Assembly: GCA_025435355.1 (NCBI GenBank)
Contig: JANJFQ010000009.1
Location: 1-32,193 of the forward strand
Direction: 5' to 3'
Source: Candidatus Methanophagales archaeon
Lineage (GTDB): Archaea > Halobacteriota > Syntropharchaeia > Alkanophagales > Methanospirareceae
Length of the DNA: 32,193 nt
Shown: positions 7,133-14,087 of the stretch, piece by piece
How positions within the stretch are numbered: position 1 is the stretch's first letter
How the letters are laid out: the number at the start of each line of letters is the position of its first letter
Notes under the pieces: generated by a model
Databases searched by the model: none
Seen by the model: the letters and a program-made list of their open reading frames with translations, nothing else
Told to the model about the DNA's origin: nothing
Made by a program: the position numbers and the translations under genes

Positions 7133-8347
7133 ATGGAAGAGGCATCCCCGGCGGGGGAAGAAACGGAGAAGAATGGAAGCGGAAGCATGGCTGACTCGAA
7201 CGAACCAGATGTGCGAGCTAAGACTGTTTTACTGGTTGAGGATGAAGAAGCGCATGCTGAGCTTATCCACAGAACATTCGAGCAGAACGGCTCAGAATGG
7301 GACATTCATCATGTTGTAAGCATCCGCGACGCTTTAAAATGGCTGGAAGAGAATAAAAAACCTTCACTCGTCATCGCGGATTATCGCCTGCCTGATGGCA
7401 CGGGCTTGGACCTTGCTAAGGGAGCGACGAGTGCTGAAAAAGTTGGCTTCCCGCTTATCATCCTCACAGGTTTTGGCTCCGAACGATTGGCAGTTCGCTC
7501 CCTCAAATCAGGCGCCATGGATTATATAGTGAAGGGCGCAGAAGGGATACATGAACTGCCATCTACGGTGGGGCGTGCAATTCGTGAATGGGGGAATATC
7601 ATCGGGTTGAAGCGAGCGGAGGAAGAGTTTGGGAGATATGTGAAGGATTTGGAACGAGCGAACCAGGATCTGGACGATTTCGCAGTCACGGTATCACATG
7701 ACTTAAAAGCACCTCTACGCACTATCCAGGCTTTTAGCATGCTCCTCATGGAAGATTATGCAGATGCGCTCGATGAAACAGGACGAGGATATTTAGATAA
7801 AGTGAGAAAAGCAGCAGAAAGGATGAGTTTGCTAATTGAAGACCTCCTAAAATTGAGTCGTGTTGGGCGAAAATTCACCGAGCTGGAAAAAGTTGATCTG
7901 AATGCGCTGTTGGAGGAAATAAAAGCGGATTTAAAGGTACGAATCGAGGAACGAAGCGGAGAAGTTGTGGTAGAAAAGTTGCCCGGCATTTTCACGCAGC
8001 GTGTCTGGATGAAGGAACTGCTCACGAATCTTATTGACAATGGATTGAAGTTCAATAAGTCGGATAAGCCAAAAGTAGAGATTAGTTGTGAAGAGAGTGA
8101 GAAAAGTTACCTGTTCAAGGTGAAAGATGACGGTATTGGGATCGAAGAGAAATATCAAGCTAATATCTTTAATCTCTTTGAAAGGTTGCATTCACAGTCT
8201 GAATATGAAGGCACGGGTGCAGGATTGGCAATTTGCAAGAAGATCGTAGAAGAACTTGGCGGGACTATCCGGGTTGAAAGCAAATCCGTGGAGGAAGGCA
8301 GCACGTTTTTCTTTACCATACCCAAGAATTTCACACAAAAGGAGTGA
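7133..8347 (+). CDS. hybrid receiver-histidine kinase (soluble)
   Basis: From the ATG at 7133 the protein has 404 residues; the ORF track begins at an upstream TTG that lies at or before the probable transcription start. After about 20 polar residues comes a receiver domain (TVLLVEDEEAH, VIADYRLPDG with the phospho-acceptor Asp, LIILTGFGSE, DYIVKGAEG with Lys). A HisKA helix follows (DDFAVTVSHDLKAPLRTIQ with the phospho-accepting His), then a HATPase domain (LLTNLIDNGLKFNK, VKDDGIGIEEKY, NIFNLFERLH, GTGAGLAICKKIVEELGG). The kinase half resembles the phytochrome-type and methanogen kinases that partner with Rcp1-like receivers, two of which are encoded nearby. It has no membrane segment or PAS domain. 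Its last 17 bases overlap the end of the convergent KaiC-like gene. Confidence 0.93.
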   Translation: MEEASPAGEETEKNGSGSMADSNEPDVRAKTVLLVEDEEAHAELIHRTFEQNGSEWDIHHVVSIRDALKWLEENKKPSLVIADYRLPDGTGLDLAKGATSAEKVGFPLIILTGFGSERLAVRSLKSGAMDYIVKGAEGIHELPSTVGRAIREWGNIIGLKRAEEEFGRYVKDLERANQDLDDFAVTVSHDLKAPLRTIQAFSMLLMEDYADALDETGRGYLDKVRKAAERMSLLIEDLLKLSRVGRKFTELEKVDLNALLEEIKADLKVRIEERSGEVVVEKLPGIFTQRVWMKELLTNLIDNGLKFNKSDKPKVEISCEESEKSYLFKVKDDGIGIEEKYQANIFNLFERLHSQSEYEGTGAGLAICKKIVEELGGTIRVESKSVEEGSTFFFTIPKNFTQKE

Positions 8348-9740
8348 ACTTAAGCAGGTGGTCCTCCTTTTTCCTTTCCCCGGCGCCTGAAGGCAAGGGT
8401 GAGATATTATAGATGACCGTGTGAGGTTTAACGCCGTAGATATTAAGCGTGCCGTTGATGGGGATAAAGCGGAGATGAACGTCAGCCATCTCGCGTATCT
8501 CGCTCTTTAACTTCATAGACGGTTTCAAAACACCTACGAAAACGTCATTTGTTGTTCTCACCTGCGATATCAGCTCCGAAAGCATTCCCCTTATGTCATC
8601 CTCAGGGTAACCATTCAGCCTTGTTAAGCCAAGCACCTGCAATACTGGCTTTTTCAGCCCCTTATATACCTCATGATGCGTCGTTAAGTATTCTTTTAGT
8701 GATTCACCTTCAAGATAGGTTAAACACGGGTCTCCACTTTCACTTTCAGAAGTAGTAGGCATCCGCAAGTTTTTATCGAGCACTTCTTCGCTGACATAAT
8801 CACCAAAAAGCTTCTTCACTGAAGAAGAATAAGAGCCATCCTCCGGCATGTACATAACGCCATGGTCATTTAGCAAGAAATCGGAAATCGTGTGAAATAA
8901 AACGGACCTATAACTCCAACTTATGCTATCATCCGCTATTTCTAACAAGATAAAGCCCCCCTCCGGATAGCCACCAATTATCCTATCCAGATCCTTTATC
9001 CCCGTGGAATAATACCCTGGGGGAAGTTCTTCGTTCTTGATTACCCTATGCCTTCCGCTGCCCAATCCTGACCCGGGAGTTACAAAATGAGTAAACTTAC
9101 CGCCTTCTAAGGTGTAGGGATAGTTACTGCGGGGAACTTGGAAACCCCTCATTTTATCTATAAACACCTTTCTTACGACTCTATCAGCTATCTGCTCCTT
9201 TTCCAATCTTAAAATACCGTCAACGAGATAATCCAGTCTTCTCCTTCCGGTATATTCACTTATTAAAATCAAATGCGTTTTCGTTTTTCGCGAGATGTCC
9301 AGCATAGCGGTTTCAAGCTTTTCTACGTCATGGTTTTCTTTGCCTACCTGAAAAGAGACCGCATCCCAGCTATCAATTATCAGAATCGTAACGTCCTCTT
9401 CGGCAACAACGGAGTAAACGGACCGCAAGAAACTTGTGAGGTCTTCGTATAATACTTGCGACTCCGCTTCCGAAAATTCCGATTGCGTGGCATCAATGAC
9501 ATTTTTCACCGGCACTCGCTTTTCCAAATCCGGAAACTGGTTATACAGCGCCGTAGGGTCGATACGAGTTGAGATATAAGCGCCTTTAGCATCTCCCTGG
9601 CATAGCCTTTCGAGAAGCGTCATCGCATACGTGGTCTTTCCAGTCCCCGGAGCTCCTTTAAACAAAATGATATAGCCCCCCATTAACTTAAGTGCGTCTT
9701 CTACTTCGTACATGGTTGATTTACCTATGCTTGATTTCAT
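8331..9740 (-). CDS. KaiC/RecA-superfamily ATPase with a degenerate second domain
   Basis: This 469-residue protein has two KaiC-like units. In the first, GAPGTGKTT (about 29-37) is an intact Walker A and VTILIIDSWD (about 117-126) a Walker B. The second begins near residue 243 with STGIKDLDRIIGGYPEGG, the usual KaiC lead-in, but then reads FILLEIADDSISW where the P-loop should be. It therefore probably does not bind ATP. KaiC-like ATPases of archaea commonly work with signalling proteins. It is too long and too divergent to be the archaellum ATPase FlaH. The P-loop domain, with YISTRIDP and NVIDATQSEF, resembles what I remember of the gas-vesicle regulator GvpD, but no gvp genes are nearby and I do not press the name. 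Minus-strand TATA TTTATATAAG lies about 45 bases upstream. Confidence 0.8.
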   Translation of the reverse strand: MKSSIGKSTMYEVEDALKLMGGYIILFKGAPGTGKTTYAMTLLERLCQGDAKGAYISTRIDPTALYNQFPDLEKRVPVKNVIDATQSEFSEAESQVLYEDLTSFLRSVYSVVAEEDVTILIIDSWDAVSFQVGKENHDVEKLETAMLDISRKTKTHLILISEYTGRRRLDYLVDGILRLEKEQIADRVVRKVFIDKMRGFQVPRSNYPYTLEGGKFTHFVTPGSGLGSGRHRVIKNEELPPGYYSTGIKDLDRIIGGYPEGGFILLEIADDSISWSYRSVLFHTISDFLLNDHGVMYMPEDGSYSSSVKKLFGDYVSEEVLDKNLRMPTTSESESGDPCLTYLEGESLKEYLTTHHEVYKGLKKPVLQVLGLTRLNGYPEDDIRGMLSELISQVRTTNDVFVGVLKPSMKLKSEIREMADVHLRFIPINGTLNIYGVKPHTVIYNISPLPSGAGERKKEDHLLKFTPFV

Positions 9741-9780
9741 TTTACATTATATAAATATTTGGAACAGTTAAAAAAATCTT

Positions 9781-9795
9781 TACTTATATAAAGTA
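9781..9795 (-). promoter_or_regulatory. TATA box for the KaiC-like ATPase gene
   Basis: TACTT-atata-AAGTA is a near-perfect palindrome that contains TTTATATAAG on the minus strand. It would start transcription near 9760, giving a leader of about 20 bases. A second AT-rich box at 9748-9756 is too close to the ATG at 9740 to serve. Confidence 0.5.
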
Positions 9796-9830
9796 TTTTT
9801 GCAATTGTGGACTCAAACCTCACCTGTCCC

Positions 9831-10166
9831 TCAAGTCTCCCTCGCCGCCAACACTGCCCTCTTCGCTATTATATCCTCTATGCTTCTCTTCTCTTTTACA
9901 CTCTGCACCGTATTGATGAAATTGAATAGCGTCTCGGTATAGGGGCTCTTCTCATTTATTCTTATCACACGAGATTTCCCGATGTCCAGTTCGGTCAGTA
10001 TGCCTGCGGATACGAGGTCAGAAACAGCTTTTCTGACGGTAACGTGACTCTTATCGAGTGAGGTTGCAAGTTTAGTGATATTAGTGAAGTACCCCGGGTT
10101 ATTGTAGAACAGGAGCACTACCTCAAGGTGTGTGCTATTACCGAATATCTTCTCCAATATTTCCAT
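9831..10166 (-). CDS. winged-helix DNA-binding protein, candidate archaellum regulator
   Basis: From the ATG at 10166 this is a 111-residue protein; the track's start 10 codons upstream overlaps the leader. I chose 10166 because the paralogue at 10664 begins with the same MEIL(E/K)KIFGN. The core is a winged helix: FTNITKLATSLDKSHVTVRKAVSDL (helix-turn-helix) and AGILTELDIGKSRVIRIN (wing). The C-terminal 30 residues are helical and may dimerise. A TATA box TTTATATAAG at 10207-10216 and GGAGGT precede it. The two paralogues lie immediately upstream of the archaellin genes in the opposite direction. A family of small winged-helix activators of archaellum operons (EarA) is known in euryarchaea, so this role is a reasonable inference from size and place, but I cannot verify the family by sequence. 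Confidence 0.85.
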   Translation of the reverse strand: MEILEKIFGNSTHLEVVLLFYNNPGYFTNITKLATSLDKSHVTVRKAVSDLVSAGILTELDIGKSRVIRINEKSPYTETLFNFINTVQSVKEKRSIEDIIAKRAVLAARET

Positions 10167-10206
10167 GGTATTTTTAGCTATACCTCCTATATACAAAAAA
10201 TCTTAT

Positions 10207-10216
10207 CTTATATAAA
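10207..10216 (-). promoter_or_regulatory. TATA box for the winged-helix gene 10166-9831
   Basis: The minus strand reads TTTATATAAG about 45 bases upstream of the ATG at 10166. This leaves a leader of about 20 bases that contains GGAGGT. Confidence 0.55.
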
Positions 10217-10319
10217 TACTATAAAAATATACCTTTAAATATTCACTAAAAAATCGTAGTTATAAGTAAAAAAGAAAAGTAGTTTTTGCATTTTTCAGCG
10301 TCGCCGTCAGACGATATAA

Positions 10320-10664
10320 CTACCTGTACTTGAACTTGCTCGCTTTGGTCTCTGTTCTCTGCTCTATTATCTCACCTATGCTCTTGCCTTCCTTTATACT
10401 GTGCATGGAATTAATGAATTTGAAAAGAGCCTCTGTGTAAGGGTTGTTCTCATTTACCTTTATCACCCTTGACTTCCCTATATCCATTTCGCTTAATATC
10501 CCTGCCTCTAAGAGGTCAGAAACGACTTTTCTGACGGTAACGTGGCTCTTATCCAGTATCTTTGCAAGCCCGGTGATATTATTGAAGTATCCGCCGTTGC
10601 TGTAGTATAGCAGTATTACCTTGATGTGCGTATTATTTCCGAATATCTTCTTCAATATTTCCAT
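10320..10664 (-). CDS. winged-helix DNA-binding protein, paralogue of 9831-10166
   Basis: This 114-residue protein is closely similar to its neighbour over the first 95 residues: FGNNTHIKVILLYYSN, ITGLAKILDKSHVTVRKVVSDLLEAGIL, DIGKSRVIKVNENNPYTEALFKFIN. The helix-turn-helix recognition stretch DKSHVTVRK is identical in both, so they probably recognise the same or overlapping sites. The differences lie mainly in the wing-adjacent loop and the last 20 residues. GTATATAAGG at 10687-10696 is about 28 bases from the ATG, which predicts a leaderless mRNA. The neighbour, by contrast, has a leader with GGAGGT, so the duplicated genes may be expressed differently. A role at the archaellin promoter about 500 bases away is inferred from location. 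Confidence 0.85.
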   Translation of the reverse strand: MEILKKIFGNNTHIKVILLYYSNGGYFNNITGLAKILDKSHVTVRKVVSDLLEAGILSEMDIGKSRVIKVNENNPYTEALFKFINSMHSIKEGKSIGEIIEQRTETKASKFKYR

Positions 10665-10686
10665 TGTTAGTTATGTTATCGATATA

Positions 10687-10696
10687 CCTTATATAC
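10687..10696 (-). promoter_or_regulatory. TATA box for the winged-helix gene 10664-10320
   Basis: GTATATAAGG on the minus strand is centred about 28 bases before the ATG at 10664. That places the transcription start on or next to the start codon. Confidence 0.6.
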
Positions 10697-10772
10697 TTTT
10701 CGATGTAATGGAAAAAAATTTACAATGAATTTAATAATATTAACAATTACCTGCCAAAAAAGTTAATTCGTT

Positions 10773-10865
10773 TTAACTTTCTTTATCTAATAACTCGACC
10801 GGAAGCAAACTATTTATTCCTTCTTGTGTTAATCTCGTGAAATCTCGTGGTTTATTACTTGCAAT
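10773..10865 (-). pseudogene. C-terminal remnant of a PIN-domain-like (VapC-type) protein
   Basis: Within the 500-base gap, the minus strand encodes IASNKPRDFTRLTQEG followed by INSLLPVELLDKES and a stop. The pattern N-K-P-R-D-F-x-R-L followed by a short strand and a P-x-E-L end resembles the last beta-alpha unit of PIN-domain RNases such as VapC. Two consecutive TAA stops lie in frame directly upstream and no continuation was found, so it is a fragment. Recognition rests on about 30 residues and the family is tentative. Confidence 0.4.
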
Positions 10866-10893
10866 TTATTACTGGAATGACTCTATATATAAA

Positions 10894-10982
10894 TAACTTG
10901 ACTTTGCCACATTTCAAATTTACCGCAGAGAACGCTGAGTTCTCCGTGAGCTCTGCGGTTAATCTGACAATGTCAAGATAAT
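10894..10982. repeat. MITE-like imperfect palindrome
   Basis: The core is ACCGCAGAG (10922-10930) and CTCTGCGGT (10951-10959), a perfect 9-base inverted repeat. Nested inside is GAGAAC-gctga-GTTCTC (10928-10943). The symmetry continues outward with CTTGAC (10898-10903) and GTCAAG (10972-10977). The GCAGAG/CTCTGCG wording is typical of short dispersed repeats in many prokaryotic genomes. No gene is encoded. Confidence 0.65.
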
Positions 10983-10987
10983 ACGTC

Positions 10988-11015
10988 TGCTCAAAAATCT
11001 GTGGAATTTTGAGCA
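10988..11015. repeat. 9-base inverted repeat (hairpin)
   Basis: TGCTCAAAA (10988-10996) and TTTTGAGCA (11007-11015) pair perfectly around a 10-base loop. It sits just after the MITE-like palindrome and about 120 bases upstream of the archaellin TATA box. It could be a transcription stop, an operator or part of the same mobile element. Confidence 0.5.
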
Positions 11016-11070
11016 ATTACAAAGGGCTAACCAATACGTTCATGAATTTGAACTACTATTTAAAAATTTA

Positions 11071-11112
11071 TTTCAACTATTTGCTAAATTCGTTTCAATC
11101 ATTTGCTAAAAT
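11071..11112 (+). promoter_or_regulatory. 22-base direct repeats upstream of the archaellin promoter
   Basis: TTTCAACTATTTGCTAAATT and TTTCAATCATTTGCTAAAAT occur back to back with a 22-base period (two helical turns), ending about 20 bases before the archaellin TATA box. Tandem sites on one face of the helix just upstream of TATA/BRE are where archaeal activators bind. The winged-helix proteins encoded upstream are the obvious candidates. Confidence 0.45.
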
Positions 11113-11130
11113 GATTCCACTTATCGTGAC

Positions 11131-11140
11131 CTTTAAATAC
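11131..11140 (+). promoter_or_regulatory. archaellin TATA box
   Basis: CTTTAAATAC is centred about 49 bases before the ATG at 11184. Transcription would start near 11161, immediately before the AGGAGGTGA ribosome-binding site. Confidence 0.6.
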
Positions 11141-11183
11141 CACCATTTTCAAACTTCCTAATCAGGAGGTGAAACTGAAAAAA

Positions 11184-11867
11184 ATGAAAACAATAAAATC
11201 GCTGAGAAAAGACAAAAAGGGATTCACTGGTTTAGAAGCAGCAATCGTGCTGACCGCGTTCGTCGTAGTCGCCGCAGTCTTCAGTTACGTCGTGCTAAAC
11301 GCAGGATTCTTTAGCTCGGAGAAGGCAAAGGAGGTGGTGCATACCGGCGTGGAGCAGGTGACTTCGTCATTCGAACTCGCTGGTAATGTTATCGGGTATG
11401 GATTGCAGTATACTGGCACAACATATTATCCTCCCGTTGTTGACGACACCAACCTGACGGTAGTAGAATTATACCTGACACTGACTGCCGGGCAGTCTCC
11501 AATAGACCTGGACAAGCTCACAGTCTCGTACACGGACCGAGACACACACGTAGGAGCGTTGAACTATACTAAGATATACTATACTGATTACGTCGGGGGC
11601 TACCCTAACGAGACAAATAATGCGAATGTGACAAGAATCAACATGAGTATGGGCAACTGGACCTATTACACGGCGGACACACCCGGAGCAACCCATAACA
11701 ATCTGTTAGAGCCACAGGAGAAAGCAATTATTCTCATTACACTACCTGAGTACGGTGTAACAGCAAACAAACCGTTCACACTTGAATTGAAGCCATATAC
11801 CGGAGCTGTAATCGCGATACCGAGAACGGCACCCGGACAAATAGACAAAACGATGACTTTGTATTAG
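11184..11867 (+). CDS. flaB1: archaellin (archaellum filament protein)
   Basis: From the ATG at 11184 the precursor has 227 residues. The track starts at a GTG that lies inside AGGAGGTGA, which I read as the ribosome-binding site. The class III signal peptide is short and basic, with the predicted cut after Gly in KDKKG-FTGLEAAIVLTAF. The hydrophobic helix that follows (GLEAAIVLTAFVVVAAVFSYVVLNAGFF) is the conserved filament core. The outer domain carries six N-x-S/T sequons (NLT, NYT, NET, NVT, NMS, NWT), suggesting heavy N-glycosylation, mostly clustered around the YPNETNNANVT loop. It is the promoter-proximal gene of the archaellum cluster. The precursor is processed by a FlaK/PibD peptidase not encoded here. 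The symbol is by position, since species use different numbering (arlB in the newer naming). Confidence 0.95.
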   Translation: MKTIKSLRKDKKGFTGLEAAIVLTAFVVVAAVFSYVVLNAGFFSSEKAKEVVHTGVEQVTSSFELAGNVIGYGLQYTGTTYYPPVVDDTNLTVVELYLTLTAGQSPIDLDKLTVSYTDRDTHVGALNYTKIYYTDYVGGYPNETNNANVTRINMSMGNWTYYTADTPGATHNNLLEPQEKAIILITLPEYGVTANKPFTLELKPYTGAVIAIPRTAPGQIDKTMTLY

Positions 11868-11893
11868 CGAAAGAGGAGATGAAAAGAAAAAAA

Positions 11894-12511
11894 ATGAGAA
11901 CAAATAGAAGAAAAAGAAAAAGTATAAGGAAAGATAAGCGAGCGTTCACCGGGTTGGAAGCAGCAATCGTGCTGACCGCATTCGTTGTCGTGGCTGCGGT
12001 GTTCTCATACGTAGTCCTGAATGCTGGTTTCTTCACCACGCAAAAAGCCAAATCTACCGTTCATACCGGCATTACGCAGGCTACTTCTTCTGTCGAACTC
12101 GCTGGTGACGTAATCGGATTCGGATATGGAAACATTGCTCTGGATAATGTAAGGTTCTATATACGGCTTACTGCAGGGCAAAGTAAAGTGGACTTAAATC
12201 AAACCATACTGTCGTATACTGCCAGCTCCGGGCACATCATGATGGTGAAGAATTCCGCTCTTTGCGGGAGTGCGAGCTCCCTATCTGGTACCATGCCTAC
12301 CACTAATAATGAGTGGTCATTTGGATGGATCGAAGGTGCAGATGGGGACAGCCTTTTGGAAAGGGGCGAAAAAGCAGAAATGCTCGTTAATATGGCAAAC
12401 CTGGACCCAAATGATGAATTCGTGATTGAGGTGAAACCACCAGAGGGCACGACACTGGGAATAGAGAGAGTAGTACCAGCAGCGATTTACGGCGTGATGA
12501 ACATGCACTAA
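11894..12511 (+). CDS. flaB2: archaellin (archaellum filament protein), second copy
   Basis: I chose the ATG at 11894 (205 residues) because GAGGAG overlaps the earlier ATG at 11879, and the spacing to 11894 mirrors that in flaB1 exactly. The filament core LEAAIVLTAFVVVAAVFSYVVLNAGFF is identical to the first archaellin, while the outer domains are unrelated in detail. Unlike flaB1, the residue before the predicted cut is Ala (KDKRA-FTGLEAA) rather than Gly, and only one sequon (NQT) is present. A cysteine (ALCGS) lies in the outer domain, which is unusual for an archaellin. A minor or hook-like filament component is possible. The gene follows flaB1 in the same operon and ends at a terminator. 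Confidence 0.95.
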   Translation: MRTNRRKRKSIRKDKRAFTGLEAAIVLTAFVVVAAVFSYVVLNAGFFTTQKAKSTVHTGITQATSSVELAGDVIGFGYGNIALDNVRFYIRLTAGQSKVDLNQTILSYTASSGHIMMVKNSALCGSASSLSGTMPTTNNEWSFGWIEGADGDSLLERGEKAEMLVNMANLDPNDEFVIEVKPPEGTTLGIERVVPAAIYGVMNMH

Positions 12512-12518
12512 ACAGCAT

Positions 12519-12580
12519 GAAAAAACAAACCGAAAAAATAGAGGGTTTTTTGTTTTTTCCCTCTCCCCTTTTTTATTTTT
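12519..12580 (+). terminator. hairpin plus T-run after the archaellins
   Basis: GAAAAAACAAA (12519-12529) pairs with TTTGTTTTTTC (12549-12559). Two T-rich runs then follow (CCCCTTTTTTATTTTTTT, 12565-12582). This would make the archaellin messages far more abundant than the downstream stator genes, as the filament requires. Confidence 0.7.
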
Positions 12581-12626
12581 TTAAAAATTTTTGAAATAGA
12601 GGAAGAAGGAGCTGAGAAACGAGAAA

Positions 12627-13532
12627 ATGGAACTGATAGAGCGTATAAACGTACTGGAAGGCGAAGTGAAACTGGTAAAGAGCGAGATAAAGAAAGTTCT
12701 CGTTGACTTACGTGAGACGATGAACAGCGCCGAAAACCCGTTTGCTTATCTCGAACAGTTCCGGAGAGGTCTTGGTGGCATTGACGAAGAGCGACTGAAA
12801 AATCTGGAGGATGCTCTGGAACGATTAAAGGAAGTGGGTGGAGGTAATGGAATAGAAGAAGAGCGAATAAAAAATTTGGAGGAAGTTGTGGAACAATTAA
12901 AGGAAATGGGAAATGGAATGGATGAAGAGAGGCTAAAAAATTTGGAGGATAGGATGGAGGAATTAAAGGAACTGGGTAGTGTAGAGGTAGAGAAGCTGCA
13001 AAATTTGGAGGGTGCTATTGAGAAGTTAGCAGAACTGAAAACACAATTGCAGCCGGAAAAACCGATAATTCACAATCCGACGGCTTTAGAATCAGAATCA
13101 GAGCTGAGTGGAATTGGAGTCGAAACTGGAACTGGAATGGTTGACACGGTTACGCTTGCACAACTTATGCAATGGGCTGACACTGCACTCAATCTCATCG
13201 GAATGGCGAAGTTGAATCAACTCGTCGAATTGTATGAACTGACCGGTCGTATATCACGCGAGATGAAGGATACAATTTTAAAAGTCGCTGAACTCCCGGA
13301 CGCCGTTCTAAGTCCGGAGAAAGGGCACGTAGAAACGAAGCACTGCGTTACCGCGCTGTGTGAATTAGACAGGATTCTCAACGGTGAGCACCAGGAAGTG
13401 TTCGTGCTTCTAAAGGAACTGTGCAACGACTACGGCCCTTTAAAAAAGCCCGATGTCAAACACTCCCCCAACCCAATCCAAAGTAAATCCCAATCTCCCA
13501 ATCCCAGGACCGAGAAAGGGAAGAAAAAATAA
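12627..13532 (+). CDS. archaellum accessory protein, FlaC/FlaD/FlaE-like
   Basis: This 301-residue protein begins with a helix ending in LRETMNSAENPF, the pattern of FlaC. A coiled coil follows, made of about four repeats of 22-28 residues (GIDEERLKNLEDALERLKEV, GIEEERIKNLEEVVEQLKEM, GMDEERLKNLEDRMEELKEL, VEVEKLQNLEGAIEKLAEL; residues about 51-143). The Arch_fla_DE domain comes next: VDTVTLAQLMQWADTALNLIGMAKL and LVELYELTGRISREMKDTILKVAEL (about 171-228). The last 30 residues are a Pro/Ser/Lys tail. FlaC and FlaD/E form a cytosolic ring around the archaellum motor and link it to the chemotaxis system. Here the FlaC and FlaD/E parts appear to be fused in one polypeptide with an expanded coiled coil. 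GGAG about 20 bases upstream is the likely ribosome-binding region. Confidence 0.85.
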   Translation: MELIERINVLEGEVKLVKSEIKKVLVDLRETMNSAENPFAYLEQFRRGLGGIDEERLKNLEDALERLKEVGGGNGIEEERIKNLEEVVEQLKEMGNGMDEERLKNLEDRMEELKELGSVEVEKLQNLEGAIEKLAELKTQLQPEKPIIHNPTALESESELSGIGVETGTGMVDTVTLAQLMQWADTALNLIGMAKLNQLVELYELTGRISREMKDTILKVAELPDAVLSPEKGHVETKHCVTALCELDRILNGEHQEVFVLLKELCNDYGPLKKPDVKHSPNPIQSKSQSPNPRTEKGKKK

Positions 13533-13601
13533 AACAACCAATAGGTAGCACTGCGATTTCATAAGAGCGGACAAATACATACGGTAAAGAGGTGTGAAAG
13601 A

Positions 13602-14084
13602 ATGTCAGAAGCTGCGATTACCACTGCAATAATAACTATTGCTTGCGTGATATGCGCAGGCATGCTCGTTAGTGCAATCTATCCTGCTATGAATCGTGCT
13701 ACTTCGTCCGTCATCTCAACCAGCGAAAAACTCGGCGAGCGGATTGAAACTTCCATTGCTATTATCGCAGAAGCGAACCAATCTTCGTATGAATACGTTT
13801 GGGTAAAAAATACAGGGTCTTCGGAAATACCACAGATAGATAACGCTGATGTCTTCTTCGGTAAAATAAACGAGTTTCAACGAATCCCTTTCAATTCGTC
13901 CCTTTCAGCACTGGCTCCAAGCTGGACTTATTCTATTGAAAATGACGATGGTGATGGAAGATGGGACGTTGGAGAAACGCTAAACATATCGATACACGCG
14001 TCCAATGTAATCACCGCAGGCGACTATTACGTTAAAATTATCGTGTATAATGGAATATCAGATGAGGAAGTATTTTCGGTTTGA
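13602..14084 (+). CDS. flaG: archaellum stator protein, FlaG-like
   Basis: This 160-residue protein has an N-terminal membrane helix (about 5-28, AITTAIITIACVICAGMLVSAI) and an exported beta-rich domain with YVWVKNTGSSEIP and TAGDYYVKIIVYNGISDEEVF. The K-N-T-G motif and the G-x-S-x-E-x-F end are what I associate with FlaG, which with FlaF forms the stator that anchors the rotating archaellum to the S-layer. Because FlaF and FlaG share one fold, the letter could be swapped. GAGGTG sits 8 bases before the ATG. The next stator gene begins 3 bases after this stop. The usual FlaF-FlaG order would be reversed if the assignment is right. Confidence 0.75.
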   Translation: MSEAAITTAIITIACVICAGMLVSAIYPAMNRATSSVISTSEKLGERIETSIAIIAEANQSSYEYVWVKNTGSSEIPQIDNADVFFGKINEFQRIPFNSSLSALAPSWTYSIENDDGDGRWDVGETLNISIHASNVITAGDYYVKIIVYNGISDEEVFSV

Positions 14085-14087
14085 AAA

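Noticed and set aside
8331-9740. KaiC-like ATPase as the archaellum protein FlaH
   Set aside because: FlaH is about 230 residues with a single domain and lies after FlaG; this protein has two domains, is twice as long and is on the other strand with its own promoter.
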